64,000 bases of DNA. Origin: Glandiceps talaboti (Eukaryota > Hemichordata > Enteropneusta > Spengelidae). Position 1 is the stretch's first letter. Each line of letters starts with the position of its first letter. The notes under the pieces were generated by a model that ran no database searches, had not been told where the DNA came from, and worked only from the letters and a program-made list of their open reading frames with translations. Shown piece after piece: positions 29,138 through 43,238 of the stretch. Both the position numbers and the translations under genes were made by a program. The stretch covers positions 9,687,098-9,751,097 of the forward strand of contig NC_135560.1 in assembly GCF_964340395.1 (NCBI RefSeq), in the 5' to 3' direction.

Positions 29138-32100
29138 CTCGATGCCATTGTGTTCATGGACTGGGTAAACGTTACTGGTTGCTAACCAGTGGGCAGACAT
29201 CTCAAATATAGATAACCTTTTTTTCACAATATTAGACGAAGACTAACACTGATAAGTACCAACAAAACTTATATAAAGGTCGTAAAATAAGTTTTTTGAA
29301 AGTACATTTTGTCAAACAAAATGGACGTATACACTATTTCAATTCACCCCCCCCCCCCCTCCCCTTTGATTTTATTCAGGTGGTCACGTAGAAGTCATCG
29401 GAAGATCTCGCGACATCTCTTAATCACGTGTGAACTTTGCCTCTTTGTGATCATCGATATATTTATCATACGACTGACTTTGATCATCAAGTTTTGTTTT
29501 GACATATTGCGTACTTGTTTTTATTCGTATTTTCTACGTATAATCGAAAAACTTTTTAAAATTTGCGTAAGTTTCGATTTGTAGTTTTTTCGGATGACGT
29601 CAAATTATTGCACCAAAATGTAAAACTGTGGCTTGTCTGTAAGACTCCTACTGGACAAGAAAAAAAATGATCGATATCGCGTTTTCAACAAGTACAAACT
29701 TGACATGAATCCTCAAGCGGGCGCAAAACAACCACAGTCGGTACAATACTGTGTGAAACATTCACTGCATTATTTGCCTAGCTCGACTTCCTCGATAGCA
29801 ATCTCGCGTTATGTTATAACTTTATATTCCAAGGGATTTCGTCTACTGTTGGCCAAATTTTCTAGTAGTTCTGGCATTTAAAACTTTCTTTTGTTGCACG
29901 TCTAAGTCCACAAATAAAAGTGGTTGGATTTCACAATGCGAATACATAAGCATAATTCTGTGTAACATTTTTTTTTCATTTCTCCTAAAGGAGCAATTAA
30001 TCCCAAGTAATTGCTTGTCAAATGTTTTAACATCCATTCTTTTGTTGAAACTAATATCAGGTAGTTTTTCCTTTCCACAAAGTATTTAAAAAACAAGGCA
30101 TCAAAAGACTTCAAGAACCTAACAATATTTGGTAACAAAAACAATGCACAGAACATGTCCTAGCGGGACACAGCAGTTATACTTAATATATTGATACACG
30201 AGGGTGACGACGACTTTGTCATATCAACCAGCGATTCCTTTCCTAGAGTGTTTGCTTCGGTGACAGCCTTTGAGGGCAAAGAATTCTATTTAAATTTATA
30301 CTATTGATATTAACAAATGGGACATCAAAATGCAATTATATACTGTACATCATAGTCGGCGACGGCTTAGACCCAGTCGGGCAAATAATGCTGCTTTTGT
30401 GTATTGAAAATTAATATTTTCTGTGTTCATGAAATTAGACAAATAAACTATGCGGGTGCGAGAAAACGTTGACCATTTTTTTGTTTTCATCCAAAAGTTT
30501 TATTCAGTTTGTTCACTCTTCAGTGACCACTCAACCTATAACGCCAAAACTTGCACATTTGATCAGAGATAAAATTGTCAACATTATAATGCCGTTGGTC
30601 GCGACATAATAATATTAACATCTCTTAATTTTGACGTTTTCCTGTCTAGAAGCGATAAAAGAGAAACGAACGAGTTGCATTCACTGCGGGTTAATACGTT
30701 TGTCCAGTCCGATTCACATAAGTTGCACCTTATCTCAGTAGTCCATATCTGTCTATTGTTCGATGCATTTGAGGTATGTCGTCGTACGTGCATAGATTTC
30801 CAAATCAACACGTACATACGTATAATGTACATATTTCAATTCATATTGTTTCTTTCTCACACCAGCATAAAACAAAAACCAAAATGATAACGAACAGAAG
30901 ACGCACACATGTGGAGCTGGTCATACAAAAGCAGAGCAGAGCACCAGGTCGACGTAATTTCATACCCGATATGGTAAGCTGTTACCAGGGTAATTAGACC
31001 AGGGTTGCCATGTTAACAAAAGCCATAAACAACATGATTTTGCGTAAACATGGAAATATAATCTGCATAGATGACGGGAATTGACATGTGATATGTGCAT
31101 CCACAATATGTTGTCTGCATCTACATTCACAAAATACAAAACCTACATGCTTCACACTTGCCGTTCACTTGCGCAAAAAAATAGACTGGGGCTCGTTCCC
31201 TCAACATTTTCGTCTGAAGAATAAGTGCATTTAACAACTTTCCGCGACGCGTTTAATGTTTTGATTTCGTTTAACAAGACCAAGGTGCGATGTCGTCTGA
31301 TAGTGACGGTAACTGCTCGTTAAAAATAGTTTCAAAATTTCAACACGAAATTCTCGACATTTAACCACATATCGTATAAAGAGATAAACTTAATAACAGT
31401 GTATTCGCAAAATTCGAACTCTGCATACAGAATTAACACTTGTGGTCTTGTCAGAGTTAAAAACACATTTATTATGAAAATGGCGGCAAATAATTGGAAC
31501 CCTCAAATCGTATTATAACGTCGCTGAACGTCTTTCCGATGTCTGGTATAAGTACAACCAAACTCCACTATTAGTCATGCAAAACAAATGCGGTCCACTT
31601 TAAATATTGCTGGCAGAGTTAAAAAGAGTTGATCAGATCGTGGCTCCCGGGCTGTACTGGGTTCGGCCCTGTTTTGCAAATGACTAGGGCGTCATTTTGG
31701 ACACGCAAATATCGAGACATAACGCGGGTCACTGATACTCCACCGAACTCAACGACATGTGGAACCAATTCTTCAACAACAGTGAAGTGGTAACTATAAA
31801 CTTCTAACAAACACAGACTGCAAACTTCACCAAAAAACGTCAGACAGATATGTCTATTGAAGAAAGAATTACGACCTCCTTGTTGGCCGTATTTGACCTC
31901 CATTATCAAACTCGTTGGAGATAAGTGTCCCAGACGTAACAACGGACCAGCCTGGCATAAATTCATGGTGTCGAAATAAGACACTAAAGTTTGGATGCAA
32001 AAGTATCGAAGGCAGTACCAGTAGTACCAATTTCGTTCAGTTCGACACTCTTCTAATGTTAACACGGTAAATGACGATATATCTAACACTGTTAGAAAGC

Positions 32101-33463
32101 CTAAAACGGTACGAGACTCCCAATATTTTAATGTGAATTAAATAGGTGAACGACCACTAACTTTGACCTTGGTCTGGTACATCACAAACACTTACTGGTA
32201 CAGAGTGATTAGAAGCAGCCACGGTTGGACCTTTCAAATGGGTGACGCTTTCTTTCATTAACATCATATTTTTTTAAAAAGTGACATACACATGAGAGTC
32301 ACAATCACGTTTCAACCATGACACCGTCCTACTTACAGACACACACCGGTGAACTTGGCCCCGCTTGATGATACATTGCATGGCTTATCAATGTCATGAC
32401 CGGAGTCGTAAATTTGTCTCGCAAACGAGGTGACGAGAACGAAGCAAATTAAGGAACCCTAAACTCAATTTACATGTAATTTCACGATATATTTCAAAAC
32501 AACTCGAAAAAGTGACGACAGATGAGCATGTTTTATATTGATCACAATCCTTATCGGACAATGTCATAGGTCGCGACACTGTGAAGGCCACCGTTATTTG
32601 GATTAACTATTGAATAAAAAAAAACGTTTGAAAATTCGACCCATTGTGAATTCATTTGATAGTTCTGGGGGCAATTGTCGAGACAGCAGCAGACCAGTTT
32701 ACAGCGAACTTATCGACGCCCAGTCACCACTTGGCCTGATAAGGCGATTGGTGTCACGTACATGCGAGCTAAAATGGTTCCATCTGTATTGTAAAGCATG
32801 GAGTACCAGTCCAGTACTAAAACAGCAACCAGCTTCAAATTGCGCAATAGAGTCCCCGAAGAAGTCGCGTTCTTTGGTTATATAGCATACATAAAGAGAT
32901 AGACATTGACATGTCCAATCTGCCTGGGCTATGTCAATGGGGTGAAATGATACAAACAGTTGTACACTCATAGCGGTTGAATTTAGACGGAGTGAGTTTG
33001 GCTGGTAAAAGCAAAGCGATAAATATGTACAGGGACACAGCCACGACATATGACACAGCATTGCCCTCTCCGATCTATTGTCATATTTCATGGCTAGGTT
33101 TCCAATAAACAGGACCGTGTTATTCAAATGTTTTTGGTAAATATAGAACTTGTTCCTCACCTCTTAAAAACGGTTGACTTGATAGAATGATTGGTCCAAT
33201 GTCCCTTGGCCGTTGGGTCCTTGACTTTGTAAGTCTGGTGTGCGTACAGTGTAGTTTGCTGCGGCGATCAAACACTCTCGCTAAAAGTTGACACCCGAAA
33301 TCAAAGAGATGGCTGGTGAACTGAAGACATGAGGGCGCGACCCCTGCGTTGGCCCCGGATATTCAAGCCCGATCGAAAGCTGGTAGTTTGGTACTGGTAG
33401 ACGAGGACGGCGGGAAACAGACTGTATGTGTTAACTGCCAGCTATTAATGTACACAGCTAGTA
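29138..33463. other. Non-coding stretch in the gene desert
   Basis: No convincing exon. Two minus-strand open frames of 156 and 153 codons (31619-32089 and 32699-33160) are near what chance allows and carry no recognisable domain. A poly-C run lies at about 29347-29359 and a perfect TGACGTCA at 29595-29602. Confidence 0.45.
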
Positions 33464-33476
33464 CGACCTGTGACCT
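33464..33476 (-). promoter_or_regulatory. DR1-like nuclear receptor element
   Basis: On the minus strand this reads AGGTCA, one base, AGGTCG: a DR1 with a single mismatch in the second half-site. It lies in a repeat-free stretch (about 32.6-34.1 kb) that also contains an octamer-like ATGCAAAT near 33855. Confidence 0.35.
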
Positions 33477-36400
33477 CCACTCATCAATACTTACCCTTAT
33501 TAACAAGCTGAGCGTGCCCTTACTGTGAGGACACACAGCCCACCTAAAAAATTTCACACTTGATGCCCCTCAGCTCAGCCTTTATGATTGAAATTTGCTA
33601 GGACCAGCAAATAACGGGAATTCTTTATGATTGCCCGCTAACAACGGCTGAGTTTTCCCAGGAAAATGTATCTGGTATAACAATAACGTGCAATGGACCT
33701 TTGACTGAGAGTGAATGGAATAGTCTCTTATATTGAAGATATAAATTACAGAAGGGGTCAACAGACACAAAAGGATAAATAGAGGCTATTTTCAGACACA
33801 CTCAATCTATGGCTAATAAACAAGCTATACTACTGCGGGTATGCATTCGTTTAAATGCAAATTTTAGAAGGTTCAACAGGCTGTGTGTCAAAGCATCGAA
33901 ACGGGTCGCCAGATCTATTGATTTGCGGCCCCGAGGGTTGGCCCAACTGAAGAGAGGGAGAGCAGAGTTCAGGCCCCCAGTAATTGCGGAGAATCTGGAG
34001 GTGAAAAGGCAACATGTTGCGTTGAAATGTCCGGATTAGGATATTTTTCCCTCTCTCTCACTTGCGATATTTTGCGTGGCGTTTTACGCGTTCAGTTAAT
34101 GTAGTCATTATTGAAATATTTGATGAAATGAAAGCTCGAGTGCTATAGTAGTGTATCGTGATAGAAAAACGATACAGGGGTATGTCACACTGGGACTAAT
34201 CTTGAGCAGACATCTAATTTGTAAACTCCTATCTGACGGCAATCGCCGTATGCACTGCGTTTAAAAAGAACTCCATTTTCCATACTGTTCTGCCCCTATC
34301 TGAAATACAACGCGGACGCCTGATTGTGTGTCCGTTATGGATGCTATTATAACAGCGAGAAGATTAGCCCAGTGGAAACTCAATTGTAACACGGTTGAAG
34401 AGTAAATACGTTGCTTTGTTGGAGGTGGTTGAATCCAATCAAACACATTTCGTCTCTTTGAATGTTTCATTTCACACGCCCCATGCTAGCAGAAAGGAAT
34501 ATATATTGGCAACAATCATAACTAGATTTCCTGTAATCCACACCTGAATTTTACTCGTGTTGAAAGCATTGTATATTTCACCCGCGGCGAAATATTACCA
34601 CAATGTTGAAATGGAACATTATCGCGGTTCACTAGCAGGATCAAACCTTTACTGGTTGCAAAAAAAAATCTTTTCAATTCCGCAGATTTCTTTCCTATTT
34701 CAGCACTTTGTATATCCGAAAAAAACCACTTGAACAATTATAATTTTGCTAGTACCTTCATTTTTGATCAAAGAACGAAAACTGAAATTAAACACGTTCA
34801 AAATATACACCCCTTTCCGTTAATTACTTTAATACATTTCCAATCGTTTTGTGTTTGTCATTAAAGACAATCTCTTCCCCTTGTCTGATATATTTGTCAA
34901 TCGAATAAAAATCGATATACTTCGCTATGATCACCCAAAGAAGACCTTGATATGAATCGATTGATTAATTAACTGATTGATTGATCGATTGATCAATATG
35001 TTAGGCTATCATTTGATTAATCGTATATTAATCGATAAAACGATTATCGAGGCTATCCTGCAATGAAATCATTGGTTCATCATTTCCAATTTTATTTACG
35101 ATTGTTTGTTCATGTACGATATATTATACAAATATTACCAAACTTGACCTTGGTCTGCTCCGAATCCTAATTCCCGCCAATTTATCAAGGTAGTTATATT
35201 GCATTGTAATGTCAAGTTCAACCAAAGGTTAGATAATGAAACATCCGATCACATCCTGTTATCCTGTGGATCTCTCTAATTCCCGCATTTCCTTCCGTGG
35301 CAGTGGTTGTTTCAAAACTCGCCGGAATTTGATGCTATTTGGTTAAAACACAGTAAAATTGCTGCTAAAAGTGCTCGAAATTGAAACAATTAGATGTCGA
35401 GTTGTTGTCAGAATCAAACTTATGGTCATTGGATTATTTGTACATGTCTTACCTGGTGTAGATTCGATTTCCGAGGTAAGGTTTGTTATTGAACATTTAG
35501 AGTACAGTGTGGTCGATTAATAGCACAACACACGAACAATACATGAATTTCTTTATAACATTACAGTATACAAAAGGATAACGGCATTTCTGGTGTACTG
35601 TTCTACGAATATTTCTCTAGTGGTCTGCATGTTTCGTTTTCAACGTTTGATCGACCAATGAAAAGAACTTGTATAAGGTACTTAGAAAGCTTATTAAAGT
35701 CACTTTGGACTTATCAGGTATACGAATTATATCCACCGTTATCACTTTCGTCCATAGCCTTGAGTAATCCGTAACCACAATCGAATCAGTAGCCGAGGCA
35801 AGGTACTAAAACTGCCAATTTTCATCGGTGTTCAAACGCGATTGTTAAAGCGACACCATAGCCTGATTAGTTGGGGTCCACATAATTGCAGGCGAGGAGA
35901 GCTCAATTTTATTTCTACTTCACAAAAGAAGGATTAATTATTGTAGGAAGCTCTTTGCTTGCATTTGGCACAATCATTTTTACACTCGTGTTTAATACAA
36001 GGGCAAGTTATTCTAAACGTAAATTATGTCAACAAGCAACAGAGGGCAATTCCCAACAGGAAAAAAGTCAACAGAATGAATTGTGAGTGGTTTCTAATTG
36101 TGATCGTGTTTTCGTTTGTATTAACAAAAAAGGGGGAAAATTGCAAAAGAGTAACTCATTTAATATTTCAACGGTTAGAATTAATCTGCTAAGCTCACCG
36201 TGTCTACAAAACGGAGAGTGAAACTATTACAATATTACACACTATTCTATAACAAACGATATCACGCTTGAGTTCACTATTTCAAATCATGTACGAAACT
36301 CATATACCTGGGGACGCTTTGAAAGCAATGAAAGTAGCAATTAATATGCCTATGTTTGGTAAGGCACCTCTGTCGCGCTTCTTAGCATTAGGGGTTACTC

Positions 36401-38143
36401 GGGTCCCATAATAATGATACAGAGTGTGTGACCCGACACATGTCGATTTCATACTCGGAGGTGTTGCTATTGACGCGTCTCTGAACTTTAGGGTCAACCT
36501 TTGGCATTCAAAGCGTAGTTGAATTTGTAGGGTCAACGGGTCCACCCTGAACTCTCTCTCTAAGCTTTATTTAAATGCAAAAGAGCTATGACTGTGAAAT
36601 CAAATCTTCGTTGTTCCATGAATTTGAAAAAACGTTACAGAATTGTATAAATTTAACAGGACCCCACAAAATATCATTTGAAGACCAGCCTGAGCGACAT
36701 GTTTGTTTTTTTTACATTCTCCACTGACTTGAGTGTTAACAAGCAAACACACACGAAAATAATCAAAGTATCTATACACCGTCATTAATTGTCCAGACAA
36801 AATACACATTCAACATTTATTTGGACAATAAACAATTACATTTGTGTTCTGTATACTTCGCAAACTATACGATTATTTACAAATATTACCGAACGGACGA
36901 CAGCGCCAACCATACAAAATTAACGCAAGAGTTTCACTCGACTTCTGCGAACGAATCTTCGAAAAGGGACATTTTTAATTTGGCGCGTAAAAAAAATTGT
37001 GAAATTTTTTATTTAGGGTCAATTTTTACCATATGCTTTGGAAGCAGTACATCTAAACACACGTATATTTTGATAGAAATATGCACGTGTCGAATACCGA
37101 TCAAGACATTTGGAATGATCAAACTCACATTTTATGCATTATTTTTCTCAATATTATTTTCGATCGAGGTCTTTGATTTACTTCTCTTGTTAATTATTAG
37201 AATAACATTTAACAAGGCTAAAGTGTCAAGGTCGGATGCGTGTTGCCAGGTTACATAATTATGCAGTGGAAACATTTTTTTTACATATTGCACACTAAGA
37301 GCAAAAACCGCGACCTAGGCGACAAATTCTGCTTAGAATAGACACAACGGTTCAACTTAGCGAGCCTAGTGTAGTTGCGGTTTGTGTGGTTTCCCTAACA
37401 TCGAAGGTACATTTAATATTTCATCACGCTATTATCGCACTTAGTAATTCAATTTGTTCAGTGCATATCAAACACAGGTCGTACATTCAGGCAATGAAAA
37501 TTTATCGGCAGAATCAACAAGGAGAATTTTCGCGCGCTGTTAACGTTTCCCGCCATAATTGTAGGACGCAAACCTGCATACATTATCACAGAATTGCCGG
37601 AAATATTGTATGATAGGTATTCGACTAATATTTATAGCATGAATTTTTTATTTATCTTGTCAAATAGAAGGAATTTATTTTCTATTTTTAAAGAATTCTT
37701 TTGTTTTCGCTGTCTAAACGTCCCTTGAACCCACGTCAAAGCTTCATCACAGTTAAGTCTCCTTTCATACGATATGATTTTCAAAGGTAGATACCCCCTC
37801 CCACCATCACTCTACCCCCCCCCCCCTCTCTACCACTACCACAACGATTCCCCATCCAAAAAGTATATCAATGCAAGGGCAATTTAGACACAAGAGTAAT
37901 TATCAACCGTAGGTGTTTTGCCCCCCATGTAAAACAGTAAGTGTGCATGCGAAATAAATTCTGAACAAAAGTCCCTTTCGCAGTTTCAGTTTCGAGAAAT
38001 ATCGTCTCTAAATTCTATCACTGTAGTGCTGTTCATATAATGTTGCCTCTGAATTTATGTTTATCCTCACAGTTAGGTAATGTTTTAAGGGGAGCGCAGA
38101 ATCTTAAAGATAAAATATTCATAATTTTTGCTAATTAATATGC
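33477..38143. other. Non-coding stretch in the gene desert
   Basis: No coding exon recognised. A patch rich in ATTGAT/ATCGAT words lies at about 34950-35046, a DR2-like pair GGGTCA-AC-GGGTCC at 36530-36543, and a C-rich run at about 37816-37826. Confidence 0.45.
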
Positions 38144-38272
38144 TTAATGTGGCCATATGGATGAGGATTGGTATTTATTTTGGATTTTTAATTTATAAAA
38201 CAATTTTATCCTGGCTTCCTACTTGAAAAATAACATATGCCAAGTTTGTAACTCAATAAATTGCAAAAAGAT
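38144..38272 (+). mobile_element. Fragment of a TTAA-flanked MITE family
   Basis: It starts with TTAATGTGGCCATATGGATG and is closely similar over about 125 bases to the inverted right arm of the element at 50123-50461, ending near AACTCAATAAATTGCA. No opposite arm is found nearby, so this is a solo arm or the end of a longer, different member. The flank to the right carries two TGACGTCA sites (38283 and 38540) and may belong to the same insertion. Confidence 0.7.
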
Positions 38273-39511
38273 ATGGACATGATGACGTCATCAAAGCAGC
38301 AAATCACGTGATAATATCTATAACTATTTATGATGATAAATTATATGTTTTCTGTTTTTAACCTTTGTCACCCTGGCACGATGCATCTAAAACATCAACG
38401 TGACGTGGTCTATACATCGGGATGTATAAAAAATATAAAGCCAACATATTTGTTATCTTTGAACTCTCTAGTTGAAGTTTGAAGTGTTCGCTGATTGCTT
38501 TATAATAGAAACATGCTTAGGCTTCCATTTTTAATACCGTGACGTCATCATTTCTGGGAAACCAACATGACTTTAACTAGATTACATCATTTTAAAATAC
38601 ACACATATGTACAAGACGACCAGTTTTGGGGTGTCCCCCCTAATCTATGACGAATGCTTGTAGGGTACAAACAACAAAGTATCAATCTCCCTATTTGGAA
38701 AATGAACTTTTCCAGTTGAGATTTGTATTTCGAGGAAATATGCTAACATTTCTACTCATATTGCAAATCGAAGTAAACACGATCAAGCAAACTAAGGAAG
38801 TGAATTGCGTAGAGTAAGTAGCGTCCAACCCGATATACGGACATTTTAATTCAATCCAAGAGTGGATTTATTCCTAAATTAAATTTGCTTGTCTGGAAAT
38901 CTGGAGTGTTATTATGAGTGATTGGTGTAACGATTTTATCGCGCACACCTTTCACCGATGCGTCAAAAGTTTCCAAAGAGCATCATGCCCATGACGAATC
39001 GGTAAACAATAGCGAAAATGAATTTGTGATAAATTGACAAGGTACATTTAGCTGTATCAACAAAACGCAGGTCTTGTATGCGGGAAATTGACTCTCTTGT
39101 TAAGGCGTATCTGTCATACAAGATCTAACATAACCCGGTCGCGGATTATAAAAAAAAATGTAATTTTAATATCTTAGGAAATGAAAACACCTAGACACTT
39201 GAGGTGACGTTGAGTGATGAACTGGCTACAAAGGAAAGTGCGATGAAAACCACGAACATGACTGAGATGTGGTCGTTGAACGTGCCTGTACAATCCATAG
39301 CAACCAACATGAGACATACACCACTGTTGATACCAAGAAACAAATGACAAAAAAGACAGAACTACGCCATTCGAAACTTAAAGCAGTGTGTACGAACTTT
39401 TGAAATAAGCGATGCGATGTATCAATGGTTTACCACGTTGTAGCCATGGCAATCGTGTTAAGCCACTGCGTATTCCATTTAGTTCTATTTACATATTTGC
39501 ATTGAATCTTG

Positions 39512-39512
<1 letters not shown>

Positions 39513-39554
<42 letters not shown>
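39513..39554. repeat. Microsatellite (AT)n
   Basis: About 21 AT units. Confidence 0.95.
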
Positions 39555-39558
<4 letters not shown>

Positions 39559-39984
39559 CCTTAGCCTCTGTATATACTATATGTTATTAAATGCATTGAT
39601 ACACTTCTTTCTGAAGTGTATTTAATTTCATATTTTGTACACTCTTAGCTGTTTTGGTTGTCTAAGCAACTTACTGTTGAAATACAATACATCTGAAGCA
39701 CTGGATCTCAACTGTCCCTCAGGTTTTCACCCTGTACCACACAATGAATATTTGATTATGAAGAATACAAAAATGAAATCGTCTCACAAAGACGTGACAA
39801 TATCAGTAATAACATATCGTGTTTATAGGTCATATTTGGCGTCGTATGACAAAAATCAGGTATTATTATTTCAATGACATTGAACATTGCTAATAGGCTG
39901 TAGTGGATTACTGGTACAGGGCCGGGTAAGCTATACAACCTTTCTCAGTATAGCGTTACTATTCAATACAAAATCAACCACTGC

Positions 39985-40470
39985 CTCCCGTTACGGCAGC
40001 ACTTAAACTAACGTACATTGACGTACACATATCTGAACCACTATCCTTTTTATCGACAACGCGAATTAACATACATTGACATACACATTATCTAAACTAC
40101 TATCCCCTTTACGGCAATGCAAATTAACGTGTATTGACATGCACATTATCCAAACCACTGTCCTCTTTACGGCAACACTAACTAACATGCATTGACGCAC
40201 ACATTATCCAACTACTGTCCTCTTTACGGCAACGCAAATTAACGTGCGCTGACATGCACATTATCCAAACCACTGTCCTCTTTACGGCAACGCAAATTAA
40301 CGTGCACTGACATACACATTATCCAAACTACTGTCCTCTTTACGGCAACGCAAATTAACGTGTATTGACATACACATTATCCAAACTACTGTCCTCTTTA
40401 CGGCAACGCAAATTAACGTGCACTGACGTGCACACTCTCTAAACTACTGTCCTCTTTACGGCAACGCTAA
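39985..40470. repeat. 58-bp tandem repeat (about 8 copies)
   Basis: The unit contains CTCTTTACGGCAACGCAAAT, then AACGTGCACTGACATACACA, then TTATCCAAACTACTGTC. The exact period of 58 bases can be measured between TCTTTACGG at 40221 and 40279. Left copies are more diverged and right copies nearly identical, suggesting growth from the right. Confidence 0.93.
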
Positions 40471-40682
40471 CACATCAACGTGATGTATTAAATTACACAA
40501 TAATGAACGTCTAAAGATGAAATATTCGAGTACATGTCAATATGAAAGTAATATTCCTGATTGTGCTACTGATAGTATCCCTAAAGTGGGTTGTTGCTGT
40601 AAACATTGCAACACTCCCCATGCATACTACCTGAAAAGTTTGCAGTCAAGTGCTACTCGTCTTGTTTTTAGGTCTTTTCATG

Positions 40683-40693
40683 ACACACACACA

Positions 40694-40734
<41 letters not shown>

Positions 40735-40801
40735 ACACACATCACCACCACCACCCATGTCCCCCACATGTATGTATGTATATATATATATATATATATT
40801 T
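40683..40801. repeat. Microsatellites (CA)n and (TA)n
   Basis: A CA array (40683-40742, with two TA interruptions), a short CACCAC stretch, then GTAT and TA units to about 40801. Confidence 0.93.
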
Positions 40802-42355
40802 ATACTCCTGCAACAAAATCCCATCATTCCGATCCAAATGCCCATGTTTAAATCCCGGATCATGGTATAAGTGTTATCTTAATAGGGATTAAATGGAATC
40901 GAATTTCTTTCATAACTCTGCCAAACAACCGGTTTTCACGTCTAGATTTTAACCCCAATCTGAAGTGGACCTTTAACCAGTTTACGATATTAGATTCACA
41001 GACAATACATAATTGCTGATGTAACAGCATGCGAAGTCTGCAGTTAAATTTCTATCAATTATTTGCAAAGTGTGTGCGGACAGCTACCATTCACTGACTT
41101 GTAATAGTTGAGTGAGATGGGTAGTAAATCGAAGTCAGATGCAAAATAAAATACAGCCTAGGGGAAAATCAAATCATATTTAAACTTTACAAAGGTGCTA
41201 GACCGACTTATCGTAGGCTCGGATTATTGTAATGAACATTAAGGAGTAACCGTAGATGGATAATAAGCCCCACGGATACAAAGAAGCAAAGATGGTAAAC
41301 GTGAAATCCAGGTGGAGCTGACATTTTGACTTGAGACATTCGGAGCGTATTTTGGAGAGCAAGACTTCTCAAATATCATACAAAAAGGTCATGCACTTTA
41401 TGGTAGGGGTTAAGTGTACGTTAACAAGCAATATCTATCTCTACGGAGAAGACGTGAACAAAGGCGTTGCAACCCAATCACTGTTGTAACATCTTCTTTC
41501 AAAATATCACGTTTCGAGTTCCTTCCGTGGATTCAATTCACATTTAGTCGTTTCCTCAAACCTAATAGATCGTAAATTTCATGGTTTCATTTCCCCCTTT
41601 AGACGAAGCACCACAATACATAACGTTCCACGAAAATCGTCAGCCCTAACTTGAAGCACTGCGGTCTGTATATATATTTTATAGGGTGATACCTTCACCA
41701 GGCCCCCACCTGACGCCTTTCCATTATCTCACTCATCAATTAACCCTTAAGCATAAACATAACGAACCAATTTCTTTCGGATTCACAACCGGTATAGCGG
41801 ATTGACTTCAAAGATACCCCGTTAATACAACGTAACACTCACAAAATAACTTATGAATTTTCCTCTCTTTTTTGAATAAACTACTTAAACGTCAATTTTT
41901 ACTTTTATTAAGCATTGACTATCCAACCCGTCTGTTCAAATTCATCTTTGTTCCAAGCCTATAGCGTGAGATTAAACCACCAATGATGGAACAACAATGA
42001 CCTTTTAGGGCAAAGTATATATTCGCAGGTCTCGCCCAAAGAGCCTATCTTGCCCTACCTATTGTTCATACGGAAATTGGTGGAAAGATCCGCCAGGTAA
42101 GTCAGCTTGAAAGTAACTCACTTATATGCACTTTATTAAATCAAGACAAATCTGAATGCAAACACAAAAACCCTCTGACTACAGAATAACACAATTATAT
42201 ATATGTAACCCGACACAAGTCGTCAGGTCTTTAAAATAAACTTAGAAGTGTACAGTCTAGAGCAATATTTACAATAATCATATTCTGCTCAGAAATAATA
42301 AGAACGATAACGAGGCGAAAATCAATTCAATTACTAACAGTGGTAGTTTGACAAG
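40802..42355. other. Non-coding stretch in the gene desert
   Basis: No coding exon, RNA gene or mobile element recognised. Confidence 0.5.
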
Positions 42356-42497
42356 CAATATTTTGATATTATCAAATGCGTTGACCTTTGACCCAGTCTC
42401 TCTACTCATAAAGCTTTTTCCTTTTCTATGCAATGTTTTGATATCATCAAATATGTTGACCCGGTCGCTCTACTCACAAATGTTTCCCCTTTCTATT
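42356..42497. repeat. Direct duplication of a block of about 72 bp
   Basis: Two adjacent copies start GCAATATTTTGATATTATCA and GCAATGTTTTGATATCATCA and both end near CCTTTTCTAT or CCTTTCTAT. The first copy contains a strict DR1. The second lacks about six bases at that point, destroying one half-site. Confidence 0.85.
42382..42394 (-). promoter_or_regulatory. Strict DR1 nuclear receptor element
   Basis: On the minus strand this reads GGGTCA-A-AGGTCA, a consensus DR1, the preferred geometry for COUP-TF, RXR and HNF4. It lies within the duplicated block at 42356-42497. Function is inferred. Confidence 0.5.
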
Positions 42498-43141
42498 GAG
42501 TAAAACTGAAAACGAGTTGTCATGGTATCACGAGGTTCATGCCAGAATGAGTGGCAATCAAATCGCTATTGTAATACACGTATTTGCATTATAACTCACA
42601 AAACTTCGTTGACTAGTGTACGTATCACGTATTTGATATATTGGAAACAAACGGACAATCTCCTTCTAATCAATACCTTTCCCTTAACACATAAAAAAGG
42701 AACGTTCGTCTTGCACCTCATTTCAGTCACCATCAAGTCATTTTTCAATGTTTTTTACTTTTTCATAACCTCAATAAATTATCGTCTAGATTTACTTTAT
42801 TATCTATTTTTCATAATTCTATTATTATTCTATTCTTATACCATATTACTGCATCGCCACATCGTACATTACTCGTTAGACTAATCCCATCTTTTCTCTT
42901 TATGACGTCACTTCTCCTAGTTTATAGACAATGTTGAAATTGATATCCAATCTATATGTACTCCATGCGTTAATGTTGTTAAGTTTAGGTGTAAGATCAT
43001 GTATTATCCAAAATTAGATAGATATATCTCGACCAGATATTCAATTACGAATCGTTGCAATTGATGTATAAGTGTCAGCAGTGCAACGGTTCAATGTACG
43101 AGAAATACACCAAATTTGGTTTGCGGGAGGAGGGGGTGCAT

Positions 43142-43144
<3 letters not shown>

Positions 43145-43234
<90 letters not shown>
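43145..43234. repeat. Microsatellite (CT)n
   Basis: About 45 uninterrupted CT units: a mirror-symmetric polypyrimidine tract able to form H-DNA. Confidence 0.97.

Positions 43235-43238
<4 letters not shown>

Noticed and set aside
31619-32089. 156-codon minus-strand open frame
   Set aside because: Near the length expected by chance in 64 kb of this composition. No domain, promoter or splice support.
32699-33160. 153-codon minus-strand open frame
   Set aside because: Same reasons. No recognisable protein family or codon pattern.
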